Source: Bacteroidales bacterium
Lineage (GTDB): Bacteria; Bacteroidota; Bacteroidia; Bacteroidales; P3
DNA: 37,546 nt
Direction: 5' to 3'
Assembly (NCBI GenBank): GCA_017469625.1
Contig: JAFUGA010000048.1
Span: 1-37,546 of the forward strand
This document shows positions 15,627 to 23,584 of this stretch, piece by piece (position 1 is the stretch's first letter; each line of letters starts with the position of its first letter). The notes beneath the pieces were generated by a model. The model was not told where the DNA came from. It searched no databases and was given only the letters and a program-made list of their open reading frames with translations. The translations under genes were made by a program, and so were the position numbers.

Positions 15627-15665
15627 AATATTTTTTTATACCTTTGCACCGAAATAGAGTAAAAA
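15627..15665 (+). repeat. 39-bp direct repeat, copy 2 (argS promoter)
   Basis: Exact copy of 14889-14927; it supplies the argS promoter and the first leader bases. Confidence 0.95.
15639..15646 (+). promoter_or_regulatory. -7 box of argS
   Basis: TACCTTTG within TATACCTTTGCACC; expected start near 15652, leader about 57 bases to ATG 15709. Confidence 0.75.
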
Positions 15666-15708
15666 GGTAGAACAATATATTAGCAGAATAAAAAAATAAA
15701 CTCAAAAG

Positions 15709-17502
15709 ATGATACAGCAAATTTTACAACAATCTATATCAAAAGCACTTAAAGAATTATACAATATAGAAACCGAAGAGAAAAACATCGTTTTGCAACC
15801 TACAAAGAAAGAGTTTGAGGGCGATTATACTCTTGTGGTTTTCCCATACGTGAAGATTGCGAAAAAATCTCCTGAAATGGTGGCAAAGGAGATAGGAGAG
15901 AAAGCAAAGGAACTTTCAGATATTATCACAGGTTTCAATGTTATAAAAGGTTTCCTAAATTTCTCTGTGAATAAATCTTATTGGAATACATTTTTGGACA
16001 AGAACAAATGCAACGAAACCTTTGGTTACGGTGAGAAAAAGAACGATAGCCCTATTGTAATAGAGTATTCTTCGCCTAATACCAATAAACCTCTGCACCT
16101 TGGACATATTCGTAACAACCTTTTGGGCTGGAGTGTTGCCGAGATATTGAAAGCCAACGGTTACACGGTGAAAAAGGTTAATCTTGTAAATGATAGGGGC
16201 GTGCATATCTGCAAAAGTATGGTTGCATGGCTGAGATATTCCAACGGAGAAACACCAGAAACCTGCGGAGAAAAAGGCGACCATTTGGTAGGAAAGTATT
16301 ATGTTGTTTTTGATAAGGAATATAAAAAAGAGATAGCAGAACTTGTAGCCAAAGGTATGACAGAGGAAGAGGCTAAAAAGCAAGCACCTATTATGGTAGA
16401 GGCTCAAAATATGCTTGTAAAGTGGGAGAACAAAGATAGCGAAGTAAGGACTTTGTGGGAGAAGATGAACTCTTGGGTTTATGCAGGTTTTGATGCTACA
16501 TATAAACGTTTAGGAATTGATTTTGACAAGATATATTACGAAAGTAATACATATTTGCTTGGAAAAGAACTTGTACAAGAGGGATTGGAGAAAGGTGTGT
16601 TCTATAAACGTGAAGATGGTTCTGTGTGGATAGACCTTACAGACGAAGGGCTTGATGAGAAACTTTTGTTACGAAAAGACGGTACAAGCGTTTATATGAC
16701 ACAGGATTTAGGAACGGCTTGTTTGCGTCATAATGATTTCTCTTCAGACCGCCTTATTTATGTTGTGGGTAATGAACAAATATATCATTTCCAGGTATTA
16801 AAGAAAGTGATGGAGAGATTGGGCTTTGAATGGGCTAAGGATTTGTACCACCTTTCTTATGGTATGGTAGAACTTCCAAACGGTAAGATGAAATCTCGTG
16901 AGGGTACGGTTGTAGATGCAGACGATTTGATGGAGGCTATGTACAACGAAGCCAAAGAAATCTCTATCAGTCACGGCAAGAATAAAGATTTAGAAGAACA
17001 AGAGGCAGATAAACTTTACAACACATTGGCTTTAGGTGCGTTGAAATATTTTATGTTAAAAGTAGACCCAAGTAAAACCATGCTTTTCAACCCTAAAGAA
17101 AGCATAGATTTCAATGGCAATACAGGTCCATTTATTCAATATACATACGCACGTATCTGTTCTATAATTCGCAAGGCTAAAGAGGAGAAAAACATAGATG
17201 CTGCTTTGTCAAACATTGATATGAACATAGAACTTTCGGACAAGGAAACAGAACTATTAAAGACTATCTCCACATTTCCAAATGTTGTAAAAGAGGCAGG
17301 AAAGAACTATTCACCATCTTTGATAGCAAACTTTGTCTATGCGTTGGCAAAACAGTTTAATGCTTTCTATCAAGACACATCTATATTAAAAGAAGAGAAC
17401 GAAAACATTATGAAAGAAAGAGTGTGTCTTACTTACTTTACAGGCGAGGTTATAAAGAAAGCAATGCACCTTTTGGGTATAGATGTTCCTCAAAGAATGT
17501 AA
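15709..17502 (+). CDS. argS: Arginyl-tRNA synthetase
   Basis: 597 aa, a normal length. The N-terminal Arg_tRNA_synt_N domain (about 1-90) is followed by the class I catalytic domain with its HIGH motif as HLGH (130-133, in PNTNKPLHLGHIRNN) and the KMSKS-like loop KMKSREG (about 398-404). The C-terminal helical anticodon-binding domain starts about 475 (FIQYTYARICSIIRKA) and ends LLGIDVPQRM. It charges tRNA-Arg in the cytoplasm. It heads a run with clpS (19 bases after the argS stop), nfeD and floA. Expression starts from the copy-2 promoter of the 39-bp repeat and might also receive read-through from the toxin-antitoxin operon, as no terminator separates them. Confidence 0.97.
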   Translation: MIQQILQQSISKALKELYNIETEEKNIVLQPTKKEFEGDYTLVVFPYVKIAKKSPEMVAKEIGEKAKELSDIITGFNVIKGFLNFSVNKSYWNTFLDKNKCNETFGYGEKKNDSPIVIEYSSPNTNKPLHLGHIRNNLLGWSVAEILKANGYTVKKVNLVNDRGVHICKSMVAWLRYSNGETPETCGEKGDHLVGKYYVVFDKEYKKEIAELVAKGMTEEEAKKQAPIMVEAQNMLVKWENKDSEVRTLWEKMNSWVYAGFDATYKRLGIDFDKIYYESNTYLLGKELVQEGLEKGVFYKREDGSVWIDLTDEGLDEKLLLRKDGTSVYMTQDLGTACLRHNDFSSDRLIYVVGNEQIYHFQVLKKVMERLGFEWAKDLYHLSYGMVELPNGKMKSREGTVVDADDLMEAMYNEAKEISISHGKNKDLEEQEADKLYNTLALGALKYFMLKVDPSKTMLFNPKESIDFNGNTGPFIQYTYARICSIIRKAKEEKNIDAALSNIDMNIELSDKETELLKTISTFPNVVKEAGKNYSPSLIANFVYALAKQFNAFYQDTSILKEENENIMKERVCLTYFTGEVIKKAMHLLGIDVPQRM

Positions 17503-17521
17503 CAATAAAACATATACGAAT

Positions 17522-17800
17522 ATGAATAATCAGAAAACAGAATCCGAAGGCTTAGGCTGTTGTATGGAAGTGTCAGAAGAGGGCAACGAACTCATAGTAT
17601 ATAATGACGATGTGCACACATTTGATTTTGTTATAGAGTGTCTTGAGACTATCTGTTTCCTATCAAAAGAACAGGCGGTAACATGTACCAATATTATTCA
17701 TTACAAAGGACTCTGCACAGTGAAACACGGTTCATACGATGAATTATTGCCAATGTGTATTGCTTTGGAAAAGAAAGGATTGAATGTAGAATTGAAATAA
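17522..17800 (+). CDS. clpS: ClpS, adaptor of the ClpAP protease
   Basis: 92 aa from ATG 17522; a longer frame overlapping argS is unlikely. The core NDDVHTFDFVIECLETICFLSKEQA...IIHYKGLCTVKHGSYDELLPM matches ClpS: the ND pair and the following helix form the N-degron pocket, and the His/Gly segment follows. ClpS binds N-terminal destabilising residues and hands substrates to ClpA/ClpC. It lies 19 bases after argS and 19 bases before nfeD, so it is probably cotranscribed. Two neighbouring cysteines (GCCMEV) in the flexible N-terminus are unusual but outside the fold. Confidence 0.88.
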   Translation: MNNQKTESEGLGCCMEVSEEGNELIVYNDDVHTFDFVIECLETICFLSKEQAVTCTNIIHYKGLCTVKHGSYDELLPMCIALEKKGLNVELK

Positions 17801-17819
17801 AACAAAAAAATAAAAAATT

Positions 17820-18284
17820 ATGGAACTATTGTATATAATTATTTTATTAGTCTTTGGTATGGCTCTTATAATACTTGAACTTGTGGCTATACCAGGAACA
17901 ACCATTGCAGGTTTGGGAGGTTTGGCTCTCTCTATATGGGGCATAGTGAAAATATTTGCAGAATATGGCTCTTCGTGGGGCTTTGGTATTCTGTTGTTAG
18001 AAGTAGTCTTTTGCGTAGTTCTTCTTGTCTATTCTTTGAGGACAAAAACTTGGAAACGCTTTGCACTTAAGGAAGAAATATCTTCAAAAGTCAATGAGAT
18101 AAAGACAAACATACAAGTAGGGGATAAAGGCAAAACCATTACACGTTTGGCTCCTACAGGCACGGCTCTTATAAACGGAGAAAGGGTAGAAGTATTTACA
18201 TCAACATCTTTTTTAGACCCAAATACAGAGATAGAAGTAGAGGGAATGGAAGGAAATAGAATAAGAGTTAAACCTTTGAAATAA
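17820..18284 (+). CDS. NfeD-family membrane protein
   Basis: 154 aa. Two or three transmembrane helices (about 3-22, 25-47 with IPGTTIAGLGGLALSIWGIV, 53-75) are followed by a soluble OB-fold domain (about 95-150; VGDKGKTITRLAPTGTALINGERVEVF and NTEIEVEGMEGNRIRVKPL), the NfeD signature. NfeD proteins are paired with flotillin/stomatin-like proteins and are thought to organise membrane microdomains. The floA gene begins 54 bases downstream, which supports the assignment. This is the short NfeD form without the serine-protease ClpP-like domain. Confidence 0.9.
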   Translation: MELLYIIILLVFGMALIILELVAIPGTTIAGLGGLALSIWGIVKIFAEYGSSWGFGILLLEVVFCVVLLVYSLRTKTWKRFALKEEISSKVNEIKTNIQVGDKGKTITRLAPTGTALINGERVEVFTSTSFLDPNTEIEVEGMEGNRIRVKPLK

Positions 18285-18338
18285 AACTTTTTAGATAAAG
18301 AAATAAATTATAGTTATAAACCAAAAAAAGAAAGAATT

Positions 18339-19319
18339 ATGTTATTACAATCATTAGCCTTTGCACTTACACCAGCAGTCTGGATTATAGTAGTACTTGC
18401 TGTTGTTTTACTATTGGTATTTTTCTATTTAATACCTGTCAATCTATGGTTTCAATGTGTGTTGAACGGAGTAAGAATCTCACTTTTGCAACTTATGTTT
18501 ATGCGTTGGCGTAAAGTACCACCAGCACTTATTGTCAATGCTATGATAAACAGCAAGAAAGCAGGATTGGACTTAAGTAGCGATTTACTTGAAGCACACT
18601 ATTTGGCAGGAGGACATGTTCAAAGAGTGGTAAATGCTTTGATTTCTGCCGATAAAGCAAACATTGCATTGGATTTCAAAGCCGCTACAGCAATAGATTT
18701 GGCTGGTAGAGATGTATTTGAGGCCGTTCAGATGAGTGTAAATCCTAAGGTTATAGATACTCCTTCTGTAGCAGCCGTTGCAAGAAATGGTATTCAACTT
18801 ATAGTAAAAGCCAGAGTTACAGTTAGAGCAAACATCAACCAATTAGTAGGTGGTGCTGGTGAAGAAACCATTTTGGCACGTGTAGGCGAAGGTATAGTTA
18901 CCTCTATAGGTAGTGCAGAATCTCATGCCTTTGTTTTGGAAAACCCAGACAGTATTTCAAAAGTCGTTCTTGCAAAAGGACTTGACACAGGTACTGCTTT
19001 TGAAATCCTTTCCATAGATATAGCCGATATAGATGTAGGAAAGAACATAGGAGCAGAACTTCAGATGGACCAAGCCAATGCAGACAAAAACATAGCACAA
19101 GCAAAGGCAGAGGAAAGAAGAAGTATGGCTATAGCAACAGAACAAGAGATGAAAGCCAAAGCACAAGAAATGCGTGCTAAGGTTATAGAAGCAGAAGCAG
19201 AAGTGCCACTTGCTATGGCAGAAGCCTTCAGAAACGGTAATCTTGGTATAATGGATTATTACAAAATGAAAAACATTCAAGCCGATACCGATATGCGTGA
19301 ATCCATCAGCAAACAATAA
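18339..19319 (+). CDS. floA: Flotillin-like protein FloA
   Basis: 326 aa. One N-terminal membrane anchor (about 12-33, [19 protein letters not shown]) is followed by the SPFH-like core (about 60-240; [63 protein letters not shown]) and a Glu/Ala-rich coiled coil (about 240-300; [22 protein letters not shown]). It matches bacterial FloA (formerly YqfA), a scaffold of functional membrane microdomains. It follows nfeD, the usual partner. It ends before the terminator at 19374-19407. Confidence 0.95.
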   Translation: MLLQSLAFALTPAVWIIVVLAVVLLLVFFYLIPVNLWFQCVLNGVRISLLQLMFMRWRKVPPALIVNAMINSKKAGLDLSSDLLEAHYLAGGHVQRVVNALISADKANIALDFKAATAIDLAGRDVFEAVQMSVNPKVIDTPSVAAVARNGIQLIVKARVTVRANINQLVGGAGEETILARVGEGIVTSIGSAESHAFVLENPDSISKVVLAKGLDTGTAFEILSIDIADIDVGKNIGAELQMDQANADKNIAQAKAEERRSMAIATEQEMKAKAQEMRAKVIEAEAEVPLAMAEAFRNGNLGIMDYYKMKNIQADTDMRESISKQ

Positions 19320-19373
19320 TTTCTTAAAGAAATGAACACAGAAATTTAGACAAAATTTAGTTTTCATAAAAAC

Positions 19374-19407
19374 AAATCCTGCGAATACATAATTTTGCAG
19401 GATTTTT
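19374..19407 (+). terminator. Terminator of the argS-clpS-nfeD-floA run
   Basis: Stem AAATCCTGC (19374-19382) with GCAGGATTT (19397-19405), then T's. The T-tract runs directly into the uvrA -7 box. Confidence 0.82.
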
Positions 19408-19411
19408 TTAG

Positions 19412-19419
19412 TACTTTTG
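19412..19419 (+). promoter_or_regulatory. -7 box of uvrA (likely leaderless)
   Basis: TACTTTTG followed by CAGA and then ATG at 19424. The predicted start site falls at or next to the initiation codon. Confidence 0.6.
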
Positions 19420-19423
19420 CAGA

Positions 19424-22234
19424 ATGAATTCAAACGAGATAAACATAATAGCAAAAGGAATACGTGTAAATAATCTTAAAAACATAGATATACAGATTCC
19501 TCAAAACTCATTTACAGTCATTACAGGCGTTAGTGGAAGTGGTAAATCTTCTTTGGCTTTTGATACTTTATTTGCTGAGGGTCAAAGACGTTACATAGAA
19601 AGTCTTTCATCTTATGCACGACAGTTTATAGGTAGAATGCCAAAACCAGAAGTAGATAAGATAGAAAACATACCTCCAGCCATAGCAGTACATCAAAGGA
19701 CTATCAACCGCAATCCTCGTTCTACCGTTGGTACTATGACAGAAATATATGAATATCTTAAACTTCTTTACACCAAGATTGGCAAGACTTATTCGCCTAT
19801 CTCTGGTAGGGAAGTGAAAAGAGATTCTGTTACTAATGTAGTAGATTATATCTTAGATAATTATAAAGAAAAACGTATCTATATTCTGTGTCCTATACGT
19901 GTAGAAAAAGAAGATAAATTTGAACAAAGGCTGAACATACTCTTGCAGATAGGTTATACTCGTTTGTTTTCAGATGGAGAAATTCAGAAAATAGAAGAAG
20001 TTTTGCAGGATAAAAAACTTTTGAAACAGTGCAAGGATTCTTTCCTACTTATAGACCGTTTGGCAATAAAAGGAGATAGAGAACCACTGCAACTTCGTCT
20101 ATCTGAGAGTGTTCATACTGCTTTCAATGAATCAAATGGCGACTGTACCGTATGGTCAGACGGAGAAACAATGCAGTTTTCCAATCGCTTTGAAGCAGAT
20201 GGTATGGACTTTGTAAAACCTTCTGAGAATTTCTTTTCTTTCAATAATAAATACGGTGCTTGTCCTACTTGTCAGGGACTTGGTATGGTGGAGGGAATAA
20301 GTGAAGACCTTGTCATAACAAAGCCTTATCTTTCGGTGTATGAAGATGTTGTCAATTGTTGGAAAGGTGTTGTGATGTCGCATTTTAAAAACGATTTCAT
20401 AAATAAAGCATATAAAAAATTCCCTATTCACAAACCTTACAACGAACTTTCACAAGAACAAAAAGATTTCCTATGGAATGGAGATAAGAACGTAATAGGT
20501 ATAAACAAGTTCTTTGAATTAGTAAAGAAAGAGAGTTACAAGATACAGTACCGTGTGCTTTTGGCAAGATATAGAGGCAGAACGCTTTGTCCAGATTGCA
20601 AAGGAACACGTCTTAGAAAAGATGTAGATTACGTAAAGATTAACGGTAAGTCCTTGATAGATATATTAGTAACTCCGATAGATGAGTTGGTAGATTTCTT
20701 CAAAAACTTACAACTGAACGAGTATGAACAAAAAGCCTCCGATAGAATACTGAAAGAAATAAACAGCCGTTTGCAATACCTTATGCAAGTGGGACTTGGT
20801 TATCTTACACTCAACCGTCAGGCTTCCACTCTTTCGGGTGGCGAGGCTCAAAGAATAGTCTTATCAACCAATATAGGCAGCCCACTTGTTGGCAGTATGT
20901 ACATTTTGGACGAGCCTACAATAGGTTTGCACACCATAGACACAAACAATCTTATTAAGGTGCTGAAAGATTTGCGTGATGAGGGAAACACTGTTATAGT
21001 TGTGGAACACGATGAAGACGTTATACGCAACGCCGACTATATAATAGATATAGGACCTTTGGCAGGAAAGAATGGAGGTGAAGTTGTCTTTGCAGGAAAA
21101 GCCAAAGAACTTATGAAGAACACCAAATCGTTTACAGCACAGTATCTAAGGAAAGAAAAAGGTATTCCTGTGCCAACTCTTCACCACAAAAGCAAAGAGT
21201 ATTTGGAGATAAAAAATATTTTTGCCAACAATTTGAATAATGTTACTCTACACATGCCATTGAAACAAAAAGTAGTGGTATGTGGTGTTTCTGGTAGTGG
21301 AAAGAGTACTCTTATAAACAAAGTGTTTGTCAATGCTTTACGTATGAAATTGGATATAGCCATAGACTATGCTCCTAAATGCTCCGAAGTAGAGGGTTCT
21401 TTGTCGCTTGTGAAAGATATTCAAGTAATAGACCAAAATGCTATATCTCGTTCTTCTCGCAGTAATCCAGCACTTTACACAGGAATATTTGACGATATTC
21501 GCAACCTATACTCCTCACAGCCTTTAGCAAAGACAAGGGGCTTGAAACCAGGCTATTTCTCCTTTAATGTGGAGGGCGGACGTTGTGAAACTTGCAAAGG
21601 GGACGGCGTAATAGATATACCTATGCAATTTATGGCGGACGTTACTTTAGAATGCGATGAGTGTCATGGCAAACGCTACAAAGAAGAAGCCTTAGAAATA
21701 AAGTATAAAGAAAAGAGTATCAGCGATGTACTAAATATGACCATAGACGAAGCCTATGAATTTTTCTCAGATGTGCAAGATACGACCGTAAGAAAAATAA
21801 ACAACGGGTTAAGTATTCTAAAGCAGGTAGGTTTGGGTTATTTGCAGTTGGGACAATCTCTTTCCACTGTTTCGGGTGGTGAAGCCCAGAGGATAAAACT
21901 TGCAGTCTTCCTTTCCAAAGGAACGAATATGCAACATACTCTCTTTGTCTTTGACGAGCCAACAACAGGACTGCATTTTGATGATATACACAAACTTAAC
22001 GAATGTTTTGATGCACTTATTCAAAACGGACATTCTGTGGTTATAATAGAGCATCACTTGGATATAATAAAGACTGCCGATTGGATTATAGAACTTGGAC
22101 CGAAAGGAGGTAAGAATGGTGGAAAGATTATCTTTGAAGGTACTTTGGAAGATATGATTGCCAATGCAGACACTCCGACTTCTAAGTTTCTGAAACAAAA
22201 AGTAATGGAAGATTCTAAAATAACAAAAAAATAA
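19424..22234 (+). CDS. uvrA: Excinuclease ABC subunit A
   Basis: 936 aa, a normal length. Two ABC ATPase halves are visible: Walker A TGVSGSGKSSLAF (about 34-46) and GVSGSGKSTLI (about 623-633), with ABC signatures LSGGEAQRI (about 467) and VSGGEAQRI (about 821). Zinc modules include CPTCQGLG/CPDCKGTR and CETCKGDG/CDECHGKRY. UvrA dimers find helix-distorting lesions and load UvrB in nucleotide excision repair. It is alone behind its own promoter, between the floA terminator and array 4. The start is fixed by the family N-terminus (GIRVNNLKNIDIQIPQNSF). Confidence 0.97.
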   Translation: MNSNEINIIAKGIRVNNLKNIDIQIPQNSFTVITGVSGSGKSSLAFDTLFAEGQRRYIESLSSYARQFIGRMPKPEVDKIENIPPAIAVHQRTINRNPRSTVGTMTEIYEYLKLLYTKIGKTYSPISGREVKRDSVTNVVDYILDNYKEKRIYILCPIRVEKEDKFEQRLNILLQIGYTRLFSDGEIQKIEEVLQDKKLLKQCKDSFLLIDRLAIKGDREPLQLRLSESVHTAFNESNGDCTVWSDGETMQFSNRFEADGMDFVKPSENFFSFNNKYGACPTCQGLGMVEGISEDLVITKPYLSVYEDVVNCWKGVVMSHFKNDFINKAYKKFPIHKPYNELSQEQKDFLWNGDKNVIGINKFFELVKKESYKIQYRVLLARYRGRTLCPDCKGTRLRKDVDYVKINGKSLIDILVTPIDELVDFFKNLQLNEYEQKASDRILKEINSRLQYLMQVGLGYLTLNRQASTLSGGEAQRIVLSTNIGSPLVGSMYILDEPTIGLHTIDTNNLIKVLKDLRDEGNTVIVVEHDEDVIRNADYIIDIGPLAGKNGGEVVFAGKAKELMKNTKSFTAQYLRKEKGIPVPTLHHKSKEYLEIKNIFANNLNNVTLHMPLKQKVVVCGVSGSGKSTLINKVFVNALRMKLDIAIDYAPKCSEVEGSLSLVKDIQVIDQNAISRSSRSNPALYTGIFDDIRNLYSSQPLAKTRGLKPGYFSFNVEGGRCETCKGDGVIDIPMQFMADVTLECDECHGKRYKEEALEIKYKEKSISDVLNMTIDEAYEFFSDVQDTTVRKINNGLSILKQVGLGYLQLGQSLSTVSGGEAQRIKLAVFLSKGTNMQHTLFVFDEPTTGLHFDDIHKLNECFDALIQNGHSVVIIEHHLDIIKTADWIIELGPKGGKNGGKIIFEGTLEDMIANADTPTSKFLKQKVMEDSKITKK

Positions 22235-22269
22235 AATTTTATTATGATTTTTTGATGACAAAAAGACAC

Positions 22270-22353
22270 TCTGACGAAACTTTGTTTTAATTTTCTAAAA
22301 CAAAGAAATAGAATTCTAAAACAAAGTTCTACGAAAATAAAACAAAGAGATAG
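22270..22353. repeat. 21-bp repeat array 4 (4 units)
   Basis: Units at 22270 (inverted), 22291, 22312 and 22333; a fifth, poorly matching stretch follows at 22354-22374. Two adjacent units (22291-22332) are nearly identical to 14680-14721 of array 3, so blocks of units, not only single units, are shared between arrays. It lies between uvrA and hydE. Confidence 0.88.
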
Positions 22354-22442
22354 AAAAGAGAAGTAAAAACTCAAATAAAATAAACCGTAAATAATTATAA
22401 TACAACGAAAAAAGGGTAGGAGTAAAAACAAGAAAGAAGATT

Positions 22443-23531
22443 ATGGATTTAGAGACTTTATTACAGAAGAATGATTTTGACAAACAGGAGATTTGTTTCT
22501 TGCTTTCTTTACAAGGGGAGCAGGCGAAGAAACTTTTGGATAAGTCGTTGGAGATGAAGTTGAAATACTTGGATAATAAAGTACATCTTAGGGGGTTGAT
22601 AGAGTATTCTAATATTTGCGAGAAAAACTGTCTTTATTGCGGACTTAGAACGCATAATGCTAAACCTGTGCGATATACGATGACGGACGAGGAAGTTTTT
22701 GCTTGTGCAGAATTGGCTATGCAGATGAATTACGGCTCTGTGGCTTTGCAGTGTGGCGAGCGTTCTGATAAGGCTTTTACCGATAAGATTACTCACTTGG
22801 TTGAAAAGATAAAAAAGGTCTCCGATGGCAAATTAGGGATAACTCTTTCTTGCGGAGAACAAACTAAAGAGGTTTATACTCAGTGGTTTAATGCAGGTGC
22901 TCATAGATATTTACTCAGAATAGAATCCTCAAACGAAGACCTATATTATAAAATTCACCCAAAGAACAATATGCATTCTTTTTTCAGAAGATTGGAATGT
23001 ATAGACACTTTGCAAAATATTGGTTATCAAACAGGAACAGGAGTTATGATAGGTCTGCCATTTCAAACTGTGGAGGATTTGGCAGAAGATATACTTTTCT
23101 TTAAAAAGAAAGACGTTGCTATGGTTGGTATGGGACCGTTCATACCTCATTCAGATACACCTTTATGGCAATATTCTGAGATTATTCCAAACAAAAAAGA
23201 CCGTATGCTTTTGACTCTGAAAATGATAGCCGTTTTGCGAATAATGATGCCAGAGATAAATATGGTATCTGCAACAGCCAATCAGACGCTTGACCCATTG
23301 GGGAGAGAGAAAGCAATAATGGCAGGGGCTAATGTTATAATGCCAAACCTTACACCAAACAAGTACCGAGAGGAATATTTGATATACCCGGACAAGGCTT
23401 GCGTTGGCGATAAACCAGAGGAGTGTTACCACTGTTTAGACCTGAGAATGCACTCCATAGACCACGAAATACTTTACTCCGAATGGGGAGATTCTAAGGC
23501 TTTTTTGAAAAAGAACGCCATAAAACAATGA
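22443..23531 (+). CDS. hydE: [FeFe]-hydrogenase H-cluster maturase HydE (radical SAM)
   Basis: 362 aa. The radical SAM motif CX3CX2C is C59-C63-C66 (NICEKNCLYCGLR). The C-terminal CX7CX2C (ACVGDKPEECYHC, about 333-343) matches the second iron-sulfur site found in many HydE proteins but not in BioB. TIM-barrel segments follow the family (LRGLIEYSNICE, LQCGERSD, YLLRIESSN, TGTGVMIGLPFQT). HydE acts with HydF and HydG in building the diiron subcluster of [FeFe] hydrogenase. None of those, nor the hydrogenase, lies in this window. It is monocistronic behind array 4. The related PylB and BioB families are less likely given the C-terminal cysteines. Confidence 0.9.
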   Translation: MDLETLLQKNDFDKQEICFLLSLQGEQAKKLLDKSLEMKLKYLDNKVHLRGLIEYSNICEKNCLYCGLRTHNAKPVRYTMTDEEVFACAELAMQMNYGSVALQCGERSDKAFTDKITHLVEKIKKVSDGKLGITLSCGEQTKEVYTQWFNAGAHRYLLRIESSNEDLYYKIHPKNNMHSFFRRLECIDTLQNIGYQTGTGVMIGLPFQTVEDLAEDILFFKKKDVAMVGMGPFIPHSDTPLWQYSEIIPNKKDRMLLTLKMIAVLRIMMPEINMVSATANQTLDPLGREKAIMAGANVIMPNLTPNKYREEYLIYPDKACVGDKPEECYHCLDLRMHSIDHEILYSEWGDSKAFLKKNAIKQ

Positions 23532-23549
23532 AATACCGATAAAAAATTG

Positions 23550-23557
23550 TAATTTTG
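23550..23557 (+). promoter_or_regulatory. -7 box of the DUF4838 gene
   Basis: TAATTTTG, 27 bases before ATG 23585. It shows that the in-frame TTG at 23555 lies in the promoter and is not the start. Confidence 0.65.
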
Positions 23558-23584
23558 TTCGTTGATAATTTTAAGAAAAAAGAA

